Positions 7,121 to 8,086 of a stretch of DNA of 8,086 bases are shown here, piece by piece. The notes under the pieces were generated by a model that was given only the letters and a program-made list of their open reading frames with translations, was not told where the DNA came from and ran no database searches. The stretch covers positions 1-8,086 of the forward strand of contig DRKG01000026.1 of NCBI GenBank assembly GCA_011051855.1. The letters run 5' to 3'. Made by a program: the position numbers and the translations under genes. Origin of the DNA: a bacterium. GTDB taxonomy: Bacteria > Planctomycetota > UBA1135 > UBA2386. Each line of letters starts with the position of its first letter. The first letter of the stretch is position 1.

Positions 7121-7129
7121 ACGCGGCCG
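7111..7129 (+). terminator. GC-rich hairpin with the stop codon in its loop
   Basis: CGGCCGC (7111-7117) pairs perfectly with GCGGCCG (7123-7129) around the five-base loop TGAAC. The TGA stop of the second lipoprotein gene (7118-7120) occupies the loop. No T tract follows, so this is not a classic intrinsic terminator. It could still pause polymerase or protect the 3' end of the lipoprotein mRNA. It sits between convergent genes, where a terminator is expected. Confidence 0.4.
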
Positions 7130-7144
7130 AGCTGCGACGCGTGG

Positions 7145-7174
7145 TACCAGAGCGTGTCGTCTACCAGAGCGTGT
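7145..7174. repeat. Tandem direct repeat of 13 bases, 17-base period, across a stop codon
   Basis: TACCAGAGCGTGT occurs at 7145-7157 and again at 7162-7174, with four bases between. The right copy contains the last codons and most of the stop codon of the minus-strand DUF5989 gene; the left copy lies just after that stop. The pattern fits a small tandem duplication at the gene's 3' end, possibly by replication slippage. Confidence 0.7.
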
Positions 7175-7382
7175 AGAGGAACGGCACGGCTCCCGGCGCA
7201 ACCGTGCCGACGATCAGCAGCACCGCCAACAGGCCGAACACGATCAGGATCGGAGTCAGCCACCACATCTTGTTCTCGGCCATGAACGCGACGAACTCGG
7301 CGACGAGGCCGCGGTCGTCCTCCTGGGCAGCTTTGAGGAAGTCGTCGTTCTTGTCGGAATCGCGGGTGGGCTGGTCGGTCAT
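7161..7382 (-). CDS. DUF5989 family small membrane protein
   Basis: A 73-residue protein with one transmembrane segment. The C-terminal 45 residues are the DUF5989 core: a short amphipathic helix (LVAEFVAFMAENK, 26-38), MWWLTPILIVFGLLAVLLIV as the membrane span (39-58), and the family's closing APGAVPFLYTLW (62-73). Residues 1-25 are an acidic, polar N-terminal extension (TDQPTRDSDKNDDF) longer than the usual ~50-residue form. The ATG at 7382 is taken as the start because upstream codons are out of character and a -10-like box lies 28 bases before it. DUF5989 genes are often found beside an SxtJ-like membrane protein and a carbamoyltransferase; neither is here, so this copy is isolated. Molecular function is unknown. 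It converges with the lipoprotein pair, 40 bases between stops. Confidence 0.85.
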   Translation of the reverse strand: MTDQPTRDSDKNDDFLKAAQEDDRGLVAEFVAFMAENKMWWLTPILIVFGLLAVLLIVGTVAPGAVPFLYTLW

Positions 7383-7409
7383 GGCGCGCGGGCTGGTCGA
7401 GGTCGTCGG

Positions 7410-7415
7410 AGTATA
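7410..7415 (-). promoter_or_regulatory. Candidate -10 box for the DUF5989 gene
   Basis: The minus strand reads TATACT here (five of six matches to TATAAT), 27 bases before the ATG at 7382. It stands out in very GC-rich DNA. No good -35 element is visible at 16-18 bases upstream (the site at 7433-7438 reads TGCCAG), so the call rests on the -10 alone. Confidence 0.4.
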
Positions 7416-7498
7416 GCTCGCGCAACCACACACTGGCACTGCGCGATCCCGATGCGAGACCGTGAACCGAAAGTGCCACCGGCGAGGGGGCGTCCCCA

Positions 7499-7716
7499 TC
7501 ACTGCGGGAACGCCTGCGCGCTCAAGAACGCCAGCCACTCGCCAGCTGCGAAGCTCATCTGCGTCTGCCCGGGCACGGGCGGACCAAAACGGTCGAGAAG
7601 CGCCCATTCGGCTCGATGCACACGCCGAATCGGCATCCCTGGTCGACGATCCGACCGAGCGGCGTGTCGACGACGAAGAAGCTCCGGCACCACTGGCGGC
7701 CTCGCAACTCACGCCG
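7499..7716 (-). pseudogene. FecR-like domain remnant, probably frameshifted
   Basis: In the minus-strand frame running from 7716 to a stop at 7557-7555, residues encoded at 7677-7621 read FVVDTPLGRIVDQGCRFGV. This matches the core FecR pattern (FvVeTPxxrVxxxGTxFxV) of periplasmic anti-sigma or signal-relay proteins, with GTRF altered to GCRF. The frame continues as CIEPNGRF and then loses sense before the stop. A second frame, ending at the stop 7499-7501, carries LLDRFGPPVPGQTQ then MSFAAGEWLAF, which would fit the following FecR strands (usually a Gly-rich turn, then LxAGE). A switch near position 7600 would join them. No start codon with a credible leader precedes the motif. A sequencing error or a chance match remains possible, as the alignment is by eye over about 40 residues. 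Confidence 0.35.
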
Positions 7717-8086
7717 TCAGCAGAACCGCGGCGGCGGCGTCCAAGACCAGTTGTCGCTGGGCACGCGGGACTCGCAGCCGCCACTATTCGCCACCGTGCC
7801 ACCAGCCGGACCCGGGCGAACCCACCTCAACCTTGGACTCCGATGATCCCGCCTCGGCCCCGATGCCTCCTTCGTGCCGGCTCGCCGGCTCCCGGCGCGA
7901 TCGGCGTCGGCGCGCGGGCTGCTGTTGGAGGTAGCGTTCCAACCAAGTGTCGAACGCCGCTTGCTCGATGCGCAGAAACATTGCTGCCCTTCGTGGCGAA
8001 ATGACTGAGACCACCCCATCGCTTTGCAAGCGGATGTCGCCACAGCGGGATACCGACAAACCGCGCATGGGCGCAAACGTATGCAC
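7717..8086. other. Right-edge region without an intact gene
   Basis: No frame in these 370 bases shows the third-position GC bias of the certain genes. The longest minus-strand frame (8086 to 7784) is open at the edge and ends in a low-complexity Arg/Gly/Ser stretch. An internal ATG at 7981-7979, preceded by a GAAGGG-like sequence, begins MFLRIEQAAFDTWLERYLQQ. The FDxxLERYL pattern resembles the N-terminus of some planctomycete anti-sigma/FecR proteins. It could therefore be the front of the decayed FecR-like gene to the left, though the frame breaks at 7784-7786. LVLDAAAAVLLTA (7752-7714, same frame after the stop) could be remains of a membrane segment. All of this is weak. Confidence 0.3.

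Noticed and set aside
7499..7693. DUF397-like reading of the FGPPVPGQTQ-MSFAAGEWLAFL segment
   Set aside because: The resemblance to the GPxLxFxxxEWxAF tail of DUF397 is short. That family is essentially actinobacterial, and the adjacent frame gives a longer and better FecR motif.
7462..8004. Plus-strand 180-codon frame at the right end
   Set aside because: It is low complexity (Arg/Pro/Ala/Ser) with no leader, domain or plausible start context.

Overview
This GC-rich window carries eight recognisable genes and reads as ordinary chromosome from a member of the Planctomycetota or a near relative. That placement is inference. It rests on several large exported proteins of planctomycete style (signal peptides ending near A-A-Q), a duplicated DUF3352-like exported protein, a short RpoD/SigA-type sigma factor, a FecR-like remnant, and the near absence of Shine-Dalgarno sequences in front of most genes.

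Left part (1-4258), plus strand: the first 256 bases hold no convincing complete gene, only a possible divergent minus-strand gene start at the edge. Next come an HNH endonuclease (257-874) and, 7 bases later, an exported TPR protein with a peptidase MA-like C-terminal half whose metal-binding motif is lost (882-2246). After a 125-base gap lies a 628-residue exported protein made of two related halves, with a C-terminal hydrophobic segment (2372-4258).

Middle (4268-6346), minus strand: a group-2-like sigma-70 factor (5492-6346) is followed 78 bases downstream by hemW (4268-5413), a radical-SAM heme chaperone family protein. They may share a transcript. The sigma gene has the only textbook Shine-Dalgarno sequence in the window.

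Right part: diverging from the sigma gene is a two-gene lipoprotein operon (6510-6806 and 6809-7120). Both proteins belong to, or resemble, the TRL-like family and look like diverged tandem duplicates. The pair ends in a GC-rich hairpin with the stop codon in its loop. Converging on it is a small DUF5989 membrane protein (7161-7382), whose stop codon lies inside a 17-base-period tandem duplication.

The last ~640 bases (7440-8086) have no intact gene. On the minus strand a FecR-like motif in one frame and a plausible continuation in another suggest a decayed or frameshifted FecR-type gene. I see no mobile element, CRISPR array, rRNA or tRNA. The window does not show an obvious new multi-gene system; the best leads are the pseudo-peptidase, the duplicated exported protein, the TRL-like pair and the FecR remnant.
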